A DNA stretch of 64,000 nt from Hydractinia symbiolongicarpus (GCF_029227915.1 NC_079880.1:5210001-5274000), one strand, 5' to 3'; shown: positions 11,105 through 24,255, counted from the first letter of the stretch. Notes: generated from the letters alone by a model not told the origin. Made by a program: numbers and translations.

Positions 11105-13719
11105 CAAGTCTCATGCGTTTTAGTGGTGAAAAAATAATTTAAAAAATCCTTCGGGAAATGAGTTTACTCACAGGGTACTTTCTTTGTATACATTCGACTA
11201 TACGGGCAAAGCCCGTGATTTACGGGAAATCGCGGGTTTTCGTTTGCCGGCGATTAAACTTCTTTTATTCAGCGTCTCATCAAAAATGAAAACATTTTTG
11301 AAAACTACAAGTCTCATGCGTTTTAGTGGTGAAAAGATAATTTAAAAAATCGTTTTGGAAATGAGTTTACTCACAGGGTACTTTCTTTGTATACATTCGA
11401 CTATACGGGCCAAGCCCGGGATTTACGGGAAATCGCGGGTTTTCGTTTGCTGGCGATTAAACCACTTTCATTAAGCGTCTCATCAAAAATGAAAACATTT
11501 CTGAAAACTACAAGTCTCATGCGTTTTAGTGGTGAAGAAATAATTTCAAAAATCGTTCGGGAAATGAGTTTACTCACAGGGTACTTCCTTTGTATACATT
11601 CGACTATACGGGCCAAGCCCGGGATTTACGGGAAATGGCGGGTTTTCGTTTGCCGGCGATTAAACTTCTTTTATTCAGCGTCTCATCAAAAATGAAAACA
11701 TTTTTAAAAACTACAAGTCTCATGCGTTTTAGTGGTGAAAAAATAATTTAAAAAATCGTTCGAAAAATGAGTTTACTCCCTGGGTAATTTCTTTGTATAC
11801 TTTTGACTATACGGGCCGAGTCCGGGGTTTACGGGAAATGGCGGGTTTTCGTTTGCTGGCGATTAAACTTCTTTTATTCAGCGTCTCATCAAAAATGAAA
11901 ATATTTTTAAAAACTATAAGTCTCATGGGTTTTAGTGGTGAAATAATAATTTAAAAAATCGTTCGGGAAATGAGTTTACATCCCGGGTACTTTCTTTACT
12001 ATACGGGCCGAGTCCGGGATTTACGGAAATCGCAGGTTTTCGTTTGCCGGGGATTAAACTTCTTTTATTCAGCGCCTCATCAAAAATAAAAACATTTTTG
12101 AAAACTGGAAGTCTCAGGCGTTTTAGTGGTGAAAAAAAAAATTAAAAAATCGTTCGGGAAATGAGTTTACTCCCTGGGTACTTTCTTTGTATACTTTGGA
12201 CTATACGGGCCGAGTCCGGGATTTACGGGAAATCGCGGATTTTCGTTTGAGTGCGAATAAACTTCTTTTATTCAGCGTCTCATCAAATATGAAAACATTT
12301 TTGAAAACTACAAGTCTCATGCGTTTTAGTGGTGAAAAAATAATTTAAAAAATCGTTCGGGAAATGAGTTTACTCACAGGGTACTTTCTTTGTATACATT
12401 CGACTATACGGGCAAAGCCCGTGATTTACAGGAAATCGCGGGTTTTCGTTTGCCGGCGATTAAACTTCTTTTATTCAGCGTCTCATCAAAAATGAAAACA
12501 TTTTTGAAAACTACAAGTCTCATGCGTTTTAGTGGTGAAAAGATAATTTAAAAAATCGTTTTGGAAATGAGTTTACTCACAGGGTACTTTCTTTGTATAC
12601 ATTCGACTATACGGGCCAAGCCCGGGATTTACGGGAAATCGCGGGTTTTCGTTTGCTGGCGATTAAACCACTTTCATTAAGCGTCTCATCAAAAATGAAA
12701 ACATTTCTGAAAACTACAAGTCTCATGCGTTTTAGTGGTGAAGAAATAATTTAAAAAATCGTTCGGGAAATGAGTTTACTCACAGGGTACTTTCTTTGTA
12801 TACATTCGACTATACGGGCCAAGCCCGGGATTTACGGGAAATGGCGGGTTTTCGTTTGCCGGCGATTAAACTTCTTTTATTCAGCGTCACATCAAAAATG
12901 AAAACATTTTTAAAAACTACAAGTCTCATGCGTTGTAGTGGTGAAAAAATAATTTAAAAAATCGTTCTAAAAATTAGTTTACTCCCTGGGTAATTTCTTT
13001 GTATACTTTTGACTATACGGGCCGAGTCCGGGGTTTACGGGAAATGGCGGGTTTTCGTTTGCCGGCGATTAAACTTCTTTTATTCAGCGTCTCATCAAAA
13101 ATGAAAATATTTTTAAAAACTATAAGTCTCATGGGTTTTAGTGGTGAAATAATAATTTAAAAAATCGTTCGGGAAATGAGTTTACATCCCGGGTACTTTC
13201 TTTACTATACGGGCCGAGTCCGGGATTTACGGAAATCGCTGGTTTTCGTTTGCCGGCGATTAAACTTCTTTTATTCAGCGTCTCATCAAAAATGAAAACA
13301 TTTTTGAAAACTACAAGTCTCATGCGTTTTAGTGGTGAAAAAATAATTTAAAAAATCGTTCGGGAAATGAGTTTACTCCCTGGGTACTTTCTTTGTATAC
13401 TTTTGACAATACGGGCCGAGTCCGGGATTTACGGGAAATCGCAGGTTTTCGTTTGCCGGCGATTAAACTTCTTTTATTCAGCGTCTCATCAAAAATGAAA
13501 ACATTTTTAAAAACTACAAGTCTCATGCGTTTTAGTGGTGAAAAAAAAAATTAAAAAATCGTTCGGGAAATGAGTTTACTCCCTGGGTACTTTCTTTGTA
13601 TACCTTGGACTATACGGGCCGAGTCCGGGATTTACGGGAAATCGCGGATTTTCGTTTGAGTGCGAATAAACTTCTTTTATTCAGCGTCTCATCAAATATG
13701 AAAACATTTTTGAAAACTA
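11105..13719. repeat. 1,206-bp six-monomer HOR (H-C-K-W-S-F/P)
   Basis: The monomers H 11105, C 11308, K 11511, W 11714, S 11917 and F 12108 are followed by H 12311, C 12514, K 12717, W 12920, S 13123 and P 13314. The offset is 1,206 bp (five 203-bp monomers plus one 191-bp monomer). The hairpin core gggcaaagcccgtg at 11202 and 12408, and the gaagaaataattt marker, lie at the same offset. This is where the C/H-rich left part passes into the S-P-Q-K-W part that dominates the centre. Confidence 0.88.
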
Positions 13720-16131
13720 CAAGTCTCATGCGTTTTAGTGGTGAAAAAATAATTTAAAAAATCGTTCGGAAAATGAGTTTACTCCCTGGGTACTTTCTTT
13801 GTATACTTTGGACTATACGGGACGAGTCCGGGATTTACGGGAAATCGCGGATTTTCGTTTGAGTGCGAATAAACTTCTTTTATTCAGCGTCTCATCAAAA
13901 ATGAAAACATTTTTGAAAACTACAAGTCTCATGCGTTGTAGTGGTGAAAAAATAATTTAAAAAATCGTTTGGAAAATGAGTTTACTCCCTGGGTAATTTC
14001 TTTGTATACTTTTGACTATACGGGCCGAGTCCGGGGTTTACGGGAAATGGCGGGTTTCCGTTTGCCGGCGATTAAACTTCTTTTATTCAGCGTCTCATCA
14101 AAAATGAAAACATTTTTAAAAACTATAAGTCTCATGGGTTTTAGTGGTGAAATAATAATTTAAAAAATCGTTCGGGAAATGAGTTTACATCCCGGGTACT
14201 TTCTTTACTATACGGGCCGAGTTCGGGATTTACGGAAATCGCAGGTTTTCGTTTGCCGGCGATTAAACTTCTTTTATTCAGCGTCTCATCAAAAATGAAA
14301 ACATTTTTGAAAACTACAAGTCTCATGCGTTTTAGTGGTGAAAAAAAAATTTAAAAAATCGTTCGGGAAATGAGTTTACTCCCTGGGTACTTTCTTTGTA
14401 TACTTTTGACAATACGGGCCGAGTCCGGGATTTACGGGAAATCGCAGGTTTTCGTTTGCCGGCGATTAAACTTCTTTTATTTAGCGTCTCATCAAAAATG
14501 AAAACATTTCTAAAAACTACAAGTCTCATGCGTTTTAGTGGTGAAAAACAAAATTAAAAAATCGTTCGGGAAATGAGTTTACTCCCTAGGTACTTTCTTT
14601 GTATACATTCGACTATACGGGCCAAGCCCGGGATTTACGGGAAATCGCGGGATTTCGTTTGCCGGCGATTAAACCTCTTTCATTAAGCGTCTCATCAAAT
14701 ATGAAAACATTTTCGAAAACTACAAGTCTCATGCGTTTTAGTGGTGAAGAAATAATTTAAAAAATCGTTCGGGAAATGAGTTTACTCACAGGGTACTTTC
14801 TTTGTATACATTCGACTATACGGGCCAAGCCCGGGATTTACGGGAAATGGCGGGTTTTCGTTTGCCGGCGATTAAACTTCTTTTATTCAGCGTCTCATCA
14901 AAAATGAAAACATTTTTAAAAACTACAAGTCTCATGCGTTGTAGTGGTGAAAAAATAATTTAAAAAATCGTTCGAAAAATGAGTTTACTCCCTGGGTAAT
15001 TTCTTTGTATACTTTTGACTATACGGGCCGAGTCCGGGGTTTACGGGAAATGGCGGGTTTTCGTTTGCCGGCGATTAAACTTCTTTTATTCAGCGTCTCA
15101 TCAAAAATGAAAATATTTTTAAAAACTATAAGTCTCATGGGTTTTAGTGGTGAAATAATAATTTAAAAAATCGTTCGGGAAATGAGTTTACATCCCGGGT
15201 ACTTTCTTTACTATACGGGCCGAGTCCGGGATTTACGGAAATCGCAGGTTTTCCTTTGCCGGCGATTAAACTTCTTTTATTCAGCGTCTCATCAAAAATG
15301 AAAACATTTTTGAAAACTACAAGTCTCATGCGTTTTAGTGGTGAAAAAATAATTTAAAAAATCGTTCGGGAAATGAGTTTACTCCCTGGGTACTTTCTTT
15401 GTATACTTTTGACAATACGGGCCGAGTCCGGGATTTACGGGAAATCGCAGGTTTTCGTTTGCCGGCGATTAAACTTCTTTTATTCAGCGTCTCATCAAAA
15501 ATGAAAACATTTTTAAAAACTACAAGTCTCATGCGTTTTAGTGGTGAAAAAAAAAATTAAAAAATCGTTCGGGAAATGAGTTTACTCCCTGGGTACTTTC
15601 TTTGTATACTTTGGACTATACGGGCCGAGTCCGGGATTTACGGGAAATCGCGGATTTTCGTTTGAGTGCGAATAAACTTCTTTTATTCAGCGTCTCATCA
15701 AATATGAAAACATTTTTGAAAACTACAAGTCTCATGCGTTTTAGTCGTGAAAAAATAATTCAAAAAATCGTTCGGAAAATGAGTTTACTCCCTGGGTACT
15801 TTCTTTGTATACTTTGGACTATACGGGACGAGTCCGGGATTTACGGGAAATCGCGGATTTTCGTTTGAGTGCGAATAAACTTCTTTTATTCAGCGTCTCA
15901 TCAAAAATGAAAACATTTTTGAAAACTACAAGTCTCATGCGTTTTAGTGGTGAAAAAATAATTTAAAAAATCGTTCGGGAAATGAGTTTACTCCCTTGGT
16001 ACTTTCTTTGTATACTTTTGACAATACGGACCGAGTCCGGGATTTACGGGAAATCGCAGGTTTTCGTTTGCCGGCGATTAAACTTCTTTTATTCAGCGTT
16101 TCATCAAAAATGAAAACATTTTTGAAAACTA
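13720..16131. repeat. 2,412-bp twelve-monomer unit, copy 1
   Basis: Twelve monomers in the order F, W, S, P, Q, K, W, S, P, F, F, P (ten of 203 bp and two of 191 bp). The same order follows at once in 16132-18543. Private markers shared by both copies include tttccgtttgccgg in the first W, gagttcggg in the first S, ttagtcgtgaaa in the second consecutive F, and ctcccttggtac with acggaccgag in the last P. Left of 13,720 and right of 18,543 the 2,412-bp correspondence is lost. Confidence 0.9.
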
Positions 16132-18543
16132 CAAGTCTCATGCGTTTTAGTGGTGAAAAAATAATTTAAAAAATCGTTCGGAAAATGAGTTTACTCCCTG
16201 GGTACTTTCTTTGTATACTTTGGACTATACGGGACGAGTCCGGGATTTACGGGAAATCGCGGATTTTCGTTTGAGTGCGAATAAACTTCTTTTATTCAGC
16301 GTCTCATCAAAAATGAAAACATTTTTGAAAACTACAAGTCTCATGCGTTGTAGTGGTGAAAAAATAATTTAAAAAATCGTTTGGAAAATGAGTTTACTCC
16401 CTGGGTAATTTCTTTGTATACTTTTGACTATACGGGCCGAGTCCGGGGTTTACGGGAAATGGCGGGTTTCCGTTTGCCGGCGATTAAACTTCTTTTATTC
16501 AGCGTCTCATCAAAAATGAAAACATTTATAAAAACTATAAGTCTCATGGGTTTTAGTGGTGAAATAATAATTTAAAAAATCGTTCGGGAAATGAGTTTAC
16601 ATCCCGGGTACTTTCTTTACTATACGGGCCGAGTTCGGGATTTACGGAAATCGCAGGTTTTCGTTTGCCGGCGATTAAACTTCTTTTATTCAGCGTCTCA
16701 TCAAAAATGAAAACATTTTTGAAAACTACAAGTCTCATGCGTTTTAGTGGTGAAAAAAAAATTTAAAAAATCGTTCGGGAAATGAGTTTACTCCCTGGGT
16801 ACTTTCTTTGTATACTTTTGACAATACGGGCCGAGTCCGGGATTTACGGGAAATCGCAGGTTTTCGTTTGCCGGCGATTAAACTTCTTTTATTTAGCGTC
16901 TCATCAAAAATGAAAACATTTCTAAAAACTACAAGTCTCATGCGTTTTTGTGGTGAAAAACAAAATTAAAAAATCGTTCGGGAAATGAGTTTACTCCCTA
17001 GGTACTTTCTTTGTATACATTCGACTATACGGGCCAAGCCCGGGATTTACGGGAAATCGCGGGATTTCGTTTGCCGGCGATTAAACCTCTTTCAGTAAGC
17101 GTCTCATCAAATATGAAAACATTTTCGAAAACTACAAATCTCATGCGTTTTAGTGGTGAAGAAATAATTTAAAAAATCGTTCGGGAAATGAGTTTACTCA
17201 CAGGGTACTTTCTTTGTATACATTCGACTATACGGGCCAAGCCCGGGATTTACGGGAAATGGCGGGTTTTCGTTTGCCGGCGATTAAACTTCTTTTATTC
17301 AGCGTCTCATCAAAAATGAAAACATTTTTAAAAACTACAAGTCTCATGCGTTGTAGTGGTGAAAAAATAATTTAAAAAATCGTTCGAAAAATGAGTTTAC
17401 TCCCTGGGTAATTTCTTTGTATACTTTTGACTATACGGGCCGAGTCCGGGGTTTACGGGAAATGGCGGGTTTTCGTTTGCCGGCGATTAAACTTCTTTTA
17501 TTCAGCGTCTCATCAAAAATGAAAATATTTTTAAAAACTATAAGTCTCATGGGTTTTAGTGGTGAAATAATAATTTAAAAAATCGTTCGGGAAATGAGTT
17601 TACATCCCGGGTACTTTCTTTACTATACGGGCCGAGTCCGGGATTTACGGAAATCGCAGGTTTTCGTTTGCCGGCGATTAAACTTCTTTTATTCAGCGTC
17701 TCATCAAAAATGAAAACATTTTTGAAAACTACAAGTCTCATGCGTTTTAGTGGTGAAAAAATAATTTAAAAAATCGTTCGGGAAATGAGTTTACTCCCTG
17801 GGTACTTTCTTTGTATACTTTTGACAATACGGGCCGAGTCCGGGATTTACGGGAAATCGCAGGTTTTCGTTTGCCGGCGATTAAACTTCTTTTATTCAGC
17901 GTCTCATCAAAAATGAAAACATTTTTAAAAACTACAAGTCTCATGCGTTTTAGTGGTGAAAAAAAAAATTAAAAAATCGTTCGGGAAATGAGTTTACTCC
18001 CTGGGTACTTTCTTTGTATACTTTGGACTATACGGGCCGAGTCCGGGATTTACGGGAAATCGCGGATTTTCGTTTGAGTGCGAATAAACTTCTTTTATTC
18101 AGCGTCTCATCAAATATGAAAACATTTTTGAAAACTACAAGTCTCATGCGTTTTAGTCGTGAAAAAATAATTCAAAAAATCGTTCGGAAAATGAGTTTAC
18201 TCCCTGGGTACTTTCTTTGTATACTTTGGACTATACGGGACGAGTCCGGGATTTACGGGAAATCGCGGATTTTCGTTTGAGTGCGAATAAACTTCTTTTA
18301 TTCAGCGTCTCATCAAAAATGAAAACATTTTTGAAAACTACAAGTCTCATGCGTTTTAGTGGTGAAAAAATAATTTAAAAAATCGTTCGGGAAATGAGTT
18401 TACTCCCTTGGTACTTTCTTTGTATACTTTTGACAATACGGACCGAGTCCGGGATTTACGGGAAATCGCAGGTTTTCGTTTGCCGGCGATTAAACTTCTT
18501 TTATTCAGCGTCTCATCAAAAATGAAAACATTTTTGAAAACTA
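16132..18543. repeat. 2,412-bp twelve-monomer unit, copy 2
   Basis: A direct repeat of 13720-16131 at an offset of 2,412 bp. Single-base differences include catttataaaaac near 16522 (copy 1 has catttttaaaaac), c versus t at 18512, and a few bases private to this copy near 16949, 17095 and 17138. It lies wholly inside the first 10,130-bp block, so it was copied again with that block (26262-28673). Confidence 0.9.
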
Positions 18544-20355
18544 CAAGTCTCATGCGTTTTAGTGGTGAAAAAATAATTTAAAAAATCGTTCGGGAAATGA
18601 GTTTACTCCCTGGGTACTTTCTTTGTATACTTTTGACAATACGGGCCGAGTCCGGGATTTACGGGAAATCGCAGGTTTTCGTTTGCCGGCGATTAAACTT
18701 CTTTTATTCAGCGTCTCATCAAAAATGAAAACATTTTTAAAAACTACAAGTCTCATGCGTTTTAGTGGTGAAAAACAAAATTAAAAAATCGTTCGGGAAA
18801 TGAGTTTACTCCCCAGGTACTTTCTTTGTATACATTCGACTATACGGGCCAAGCCCGGGATTTACGGGAAATCGCGGGATTTCGTTTGCCGGCGATTAAA
18901 CCTCTTTCATTAAGCGTCTCATCAAATATGAAAACATTTTCGAAAACTACAAGTCTCATGCGTTTTAGTGGTGAAGAAATAATTTAAAAAATCGTTCGGG
19001 AAATGAGTTTACTCACAGGGTACTTTCTTTGTATACATTCGACTATACGGGCCAAGCCCGGGATTTACGGGAAATGGCGGGTTTTCGTTTGCCGGCGATT
19101 AAACTTCTTTTATTCAGCGTCTCATCAAAAATGAAAACATTTTTAAAAACTACAAGTCTCATGCGTTGTAGTGGTGAAAAAATAATTTAAAAAATCGTTC
19201 GAAAAATGAGTTTACTCCCTGGGTAATTTCTTTGTATACTTTTGACTATACGGGCCGAATCCGGGGTTTACGGGAAATGGCGGGTTTTCGTTTGCCGGCG
19301 ATTAAACTTCTTTTATTCAGCGTCTCATCAAAAATGAAAATATTTTTAAAAACTATAAGTCTCATGGGTTTTAGTGGTGAAATAATAATTTAAAAAATCG
19401 TTCGGGAAATGAGTTTACATCCCGGGTACTTTCTTTACTATACGGGCCGAGTCCGGGATTTACGGAAATCGCAGGTTTTCGTTTGCCGGCGATTAAACTT
19501 CTTTTATTCAGCGTCTCATCAAAAATGAAAACATTTTTGAAAACTACAAGTCTCATGCGTTTTAGTGGTGAAAAAATAATTTAAAAAATCGTTCGGGAAA
19601 TGAGTTTACTCCCTGGGTACTTTCTTTGTATACTTTTGACAATACGGGCCGAGTCCGGGATTTACGGGAAATCGCAGGTTTTCGTTTGCCGGCGATTAAA
19701 CTTCTTTTATTCAGCGTCTCATTAAAAATGAAAACATTTTTAAAAACTACAAGTCTCATGCGTTTTAGTGGTGAAAAACAAAATTAAAAAATCGTTCGGG
19801 AAATGAGTTTACTCCCTAGGTACTACTTTGTATACATTCGACTATACCGGCCAAGCCCGGGATTTACGGGAAATCGCGGGATTTCGTTTGCCGGCGATTA
19901 AACCTCTTTCATTAAGCGTCTCATCAAATATGAAAACATTTTCGAAAACTACAAGTCTCATGCGTTTTAGTGGTGAAGAAATAATTTAAAAAATCGTTCG
20001 GGAAATGAGTTTACTCACAGGGTACTTTCTTTGTATACATTCGACTATACGGGCCAAGCCCGGGATTTACGGGAAATGGCGGGTTTTCGTTTGCCGGCGA
20101 TTAAACTTCTTTTATTCAGCGTCTCATCAAAAATGAAAACATTTTTAAAAACTACAAGTCTCATGCGTTGTAGTGGTGAAAAAATAATTTAAAAAATCGT
20201 TCGAAAAATGAGTTTACTCCCTGGGTAATTTCTTTGTATACTTTTGACTATACGGGCCGAGTCCGGGGTTTACGGGAAATGGCGGGTTTCCGTTTGCCGG
20301 CGATTAAACTTCTTTTATTCAGCGTCTCATCAAAAATGAAAACATTTTTAAAAAC

Positions 20356-20559
20356 TATAAGTCTCATGGGTTTTAGTGGTGAAATAATAATTTAAGAAAT
20401 CGTTCGGGAAATGAGTTTACTCCCTGGGTACTTTCTTTGTATACATTTGACTATACGGGCCGAGTTCAGGATTTACGGGACGTCGCGGGTTTTCTTTTGC
20501 CGGCGATAAAAACTTCTTTTATTCAGCGTCTCATCAAAAATGAAAACATTTTTAAAAAC
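20356..20559. repeat. Chimeric monomer: S-type left half, long-form right half
   Basis: It begins like S (ataagtctcatggg, gaaataataattt) and follows a W, as S does. It then has aagaaatcg, ctccctgggtac and an intact tttgtatacatttgac, so the 11-bp S deletion is absent. Private changes follow (gttcagg, gacgtcgcggg, tttcttttgcc, and gataaaaacttc with one extra base). It is either a recombinant between S and a long monomer or a relic of the pre-deletion ancestor. Its copy-B partner is 10,130 bp downstream. Confidence 0.75.
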
Positions 20560-21373
20560 TACAAGTCTCATGCGTTGTAGTGATGAAAAAATAATTTAAA
20601 AAATCGTTCGGAAAATGAGTTTACTCCCTGGGTACTTTCTTTGTATACTTTTGACTATACGGGCCGAGTCCGGGATTTACGGGAAATCGCAGGTTTTCGT
20701 TTGCCGGCGATTAAACTTCTTTTATTCAGCGTCTCATCAAAAATGAAAACATTTTTGAAAACTACAAGTCTCATGCGTTTTAGTGGTGAAAAAATAATTT
20801 AAAAAATCGTTCGGGAAATGAGTTTACTCCCTGGGTACTTTCTTTGTATACTTTTGACAATACGGGCCGAGTCCGGGATTTACGGGAAATCGCAGGTTTT
20901 CGTTTGCCGGCGATTAAACTTCTTTTATTCAGCGTCTCATCAAAAATGAAAACATTTTTAAAAACTACAAGTCTCATGCGTTTTAGTGGTGAAAAACAAA
21001 ATTAAAAAATCGTTCGGGAAATGAGTTTACTCCCTAGGTACTTTCTTTGTATACATTCGACTATACGGGCCAAGCCCGGGATTTAGGGGAAATCGCGGGA
21101 TTTCGTTTGCCGGCGATTAAACCTCTTTCATTAAGCGTCTCATCAAATATGAAAACATTTTCGAAAACTACAAGTCTCATGCGTTTTAGTGGTGAAGAAA
21201 TAATTTAAAAAATCGTTCGGGAAATGAGTTTACTCACAGGGTACTTTCTTTGTATACATTCGACTATACGGGCCAAGCCCGGGATTTACGGGAAATGGCG
21301 GGTTTTCGTTTGCCGGCGATTAAACTTCTTTTATTCAGCGTCTCATCAAAAATGAAAACATTTTTAAAAACTA

Positions 21374-21595
21374 CAAGTCTCATGCGTTGTAGTGGTGAAA
21401 AAATAATTTAAAAAATCGTTCGAAAAATGAGTTTACTCCCTGGGTATACTTCTCTTTGAGTTTCCCTCCCTTTGTATACTTTTGACTATACGGGCCGAGT
21501 CCGGGGTTTACGGGAAATGGCGGGTTTTCGTTTGCCGGCGATTAAACTTCTTTTATTCAGCGTCTCATCAAAAATGAAAATATTTTTAAAAACTA
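21374..21595. repeat. 222-bp monomer (type L) with internal microduplication
   Basis: This W-type monomer is 19 bp longer than normal. After gagtttactccctgggta (gagttt starting at 21429) comes tacttctcttt, then a second, altered gagtttccctccct (gagttt at 21458), and the monomer resumes at ttgtatactttt. The two gagttt starts are 29 bp apart and both are followed by a ccct run and then tatactt. The extra bases are therefore best read as a diverged local duplication, not foreign DNA. It sits directly before an S monomer, the normal place of W. Confidence 0.88.
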
Positions 21596-21989
21596 TAAGT
21601 CTCATGGGTTTTAGTGGTGAAATAATAATTTAAAAAATCGTTCGGGAAATGAGTTTACATCCCGGGTACTTTCTTTACTATACGGGCCGAGTCCGGGATT
21701 TACGGAAATCGCAGGTTTTCGTTTGCCGGCGATTAAACTTCTTTTATTCAGCGTCTCATCAGAAATGAAAACATTTTTGAAAACTACAAGTCTCATGCGT
21801 TTTAGTGGTGAAAGAAAAATTTAAAAAATCGTTCGGGAAATGAGTTTACTCCCTGGGTACTTTCTTTGTATATATTCGACTATACGGGCCAAGCCCGGGA
21901 TTTACGGGAAATGGCGGGTTTTCGTTTGCCGGCGATTAAACTTCTTTTATTCAGCGTCTCATCAAAAATGAAAACATTTTTAAAAACTA

Positions 21990-22211
21990 CAAGTCTCATG
22001 CGTTGTAGTGGTGAAAAAATAATTTAAAAAATCGTTCGAAAAATGAGTTTACTCCCTGGGTATACTTCTCTTTGAGTTTCCCTCCCTTTGTATACTTTTG
22101 ACTATACGGGCCGAGTCCGGGGTTTACGGGAAATGGCGGGTTTTCGTTTGCCGGCGATTAAACTTCTTTTATTCAGCGTCTCATCAAAAATGAAAATATT
22201 TTTAAAAACTA
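21990..22211. repeat. 222-bp L monomer, second copy
   Basis: Same structure as the L at 21374, with tatacttctctttgag. It lies 616 bp downstream of the first (a K-like monomer and an S lie between), so K-L-S was duplicated as a 616-bp trimer. Confidence 0.88.
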
Positions 22212-23011
22212 TAAGTCTCATGGGTTTTAGTGGTGAAATAATAATTTAAAAAATCGTTCGGGAAATGAGTTTACATCCCGGGTACTTTCTTTACTATACG
22301 GGCCGAGTCCGGGATTTACGGAAATCGCAGGTTTTCGTTTGCCGGCGATTAAACTTCTTTTATTCAGCGTCTCATCAGAAATGAAAACATTTTTGAAAAC
22401 TACAAGTCTCATGCGTTTTAGTGGTGAAAAAATAATTTAAAAAATCGTTCGGGAAATGAGTTTACTCCCTGGGTACTTTCTTTGTATACTTTTGACAATA
22501 CGGGCCGAGTCCGGGATTTACGGGAAATCGCAGGTTTTTGTTTGCCGGCGATTAAACTTCTTTTATTCAGCGTCTCATCAAAAATGAAAACATTTTTAAA
22601 AACTACAAGTCTCATGCGTTTTAGTGGTGAAAAAAAAAATTAAAAAATCGTTTGGGAAATGAGTTTACTCCCTGGGCACTTTCTTTGTATACTTTGGACT
22701 ATACGGGCCGAGTCCGGGATTTACGGGAAATCGCGGATTTTCGTTTGAGTGCGAATAAACTTCTTTTATTCAGCGTCTCATCAAATATGAAAACATTTTT
22801 GAAAACTACAAGTCTCATGCGTTTTAGTCGTGAAAAAATAATTTAAAAAATCGTTCGGAAAATGAGTTTACTCCCTGGGTACTTTCTTTGTATACTTTGG
22901 ACTATACGGGACGAGTCCGGGATTTACGGGAAATCGCGGATTTTCGTTTGAGTGCGAATAAACTTCTTTTATTCAGCGTCTCATCAAAAATGAAAACATT
23001 TTTGAAAACTA

Positions 23012-23233
23012 CAAGTCTCATGCGTTGTAGTGGTGAAAAAATAATTTAAAAAATCGTTCGAAAAATGAGTTTACTCCCTGGGTATACTTCCCTTTGAGTT
23101 TCCCTCCCTTTGTATACTTTTGACTATACGGGCCGAGTCCGGGGTTTACGGGAAATGGCGGGTTTTCGTTTGCCGGCGATTAAACTTCTTTTATTCAGCG
23201 TCTCATCAAAAATGAAAATATTTTTAAAAACTA
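23012..23233. repeat. 222-bp L monomer, third copy
   Basis: Has tatacttccctttgag, a one-base change from the first two. It is part of a 1,022-bp S-P-F-F-L unit, which is the 1,003-bp length plus 19 bp. Confidence 0.88.
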
Positions 23234-24033
23234 CAAGTCTCATGGGTTTTAGTGGTGAAATAATAATTTAAAAAATCGTTCGGGAAATGAGTTTACATCC
23301 CGGGTACTTTCTTTACTATACGGGCCGAGTCCGGGATTTACGGAAATCGCAGGTTTTCGTTTGCCGGCTATTAAATTTCTTTTATTCAGCGTCTCATCAG
23401 AAATGAAAACATTTTTGAAAACTACAAGTCTCATACGTTTTAGTGGTGAAAAAATAATTTAAAAAATCGTTCGGGAATGGAGTTTACTCCCTGGGTACTT
23501 TCTTTGTATACTTTTGACAATACGGGCCGAGTCCGGGATTTACGGGAAATCGCAGGTTTTTGTTTGCCGGCGATTAAACTTCTTTTATTCAGCGTCTCAT
23601 CAAAAATGAAAACATTTTTATAAACTACAAGTCTCATGCGTTTTAGTGGTGAAAAAAAAAATTAAAAAATCGTTCGGGAAATGAGTTTACTCCCTGGGCA
23701 CTTTCTTTGTATACTTTGGACTATACGGGCCGAGTCCGGGATTTACGGGAAATCGCGGATTTTCGTTTGAGTGCGAATAAACTTCTTTTATTCAGCGTCT
23801 CATCAAATATGAAAACATTTTTGAAAACTACAAGTCTCATGCGTTTTAGTCGTGAAAAAATAATTTAAAAAATCGTTCGGAAAATGAGTTTACTCCCTGG
23901 GTACTTTCTTTGTATACTTTGGACTATACGGGACGAGTCCGGGATTTACGGGAAATCGCGGATTTTCGTTTGAGTGCGAATAAACTTCTTTTATTCAGCG
24001 TCTCATCAAAAATGAAAACATTTTTGAAAACTA

Positions 24034-24255
24034 CAAGTCTCATGCGTTGTAGTGGTGAAAAAATAATTTAAAAAATCGTTCGAAAAATGAGTTTACTCCC
24101 TGGGTATACTTCCCTTTGAGTTTCCCTCCCTTTGTATACTTTTGACTATACGGGCCGAGTCCGGGGTTTACGGGAAATGGCGGGTTTTCGTTTGCCGGCG
24201 ATTAAACTTCTTTTATTCAGCGTCTCATCAAAAATGAAAATATTTTTAAAAACTA
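24034..24255. repeat. 222-bp L monomer, fourth copy
   Basis: Same tatacttccctttgag form as the copy at 23012, exactly 1,022 bp downstream of it. It is followed by the S at 24256 that closes copy A of the large block. Confidence 0.88.

Noticed and set aside
21446-21472. Foreign insertion or mobile element in L monomers
   Set aside because: The extra bases are only 19 net, lack terminal repeats and resemble the neighbouring gagttt-ccct-tatactt of the same monomer, so a local duplication is the simpler explanation.
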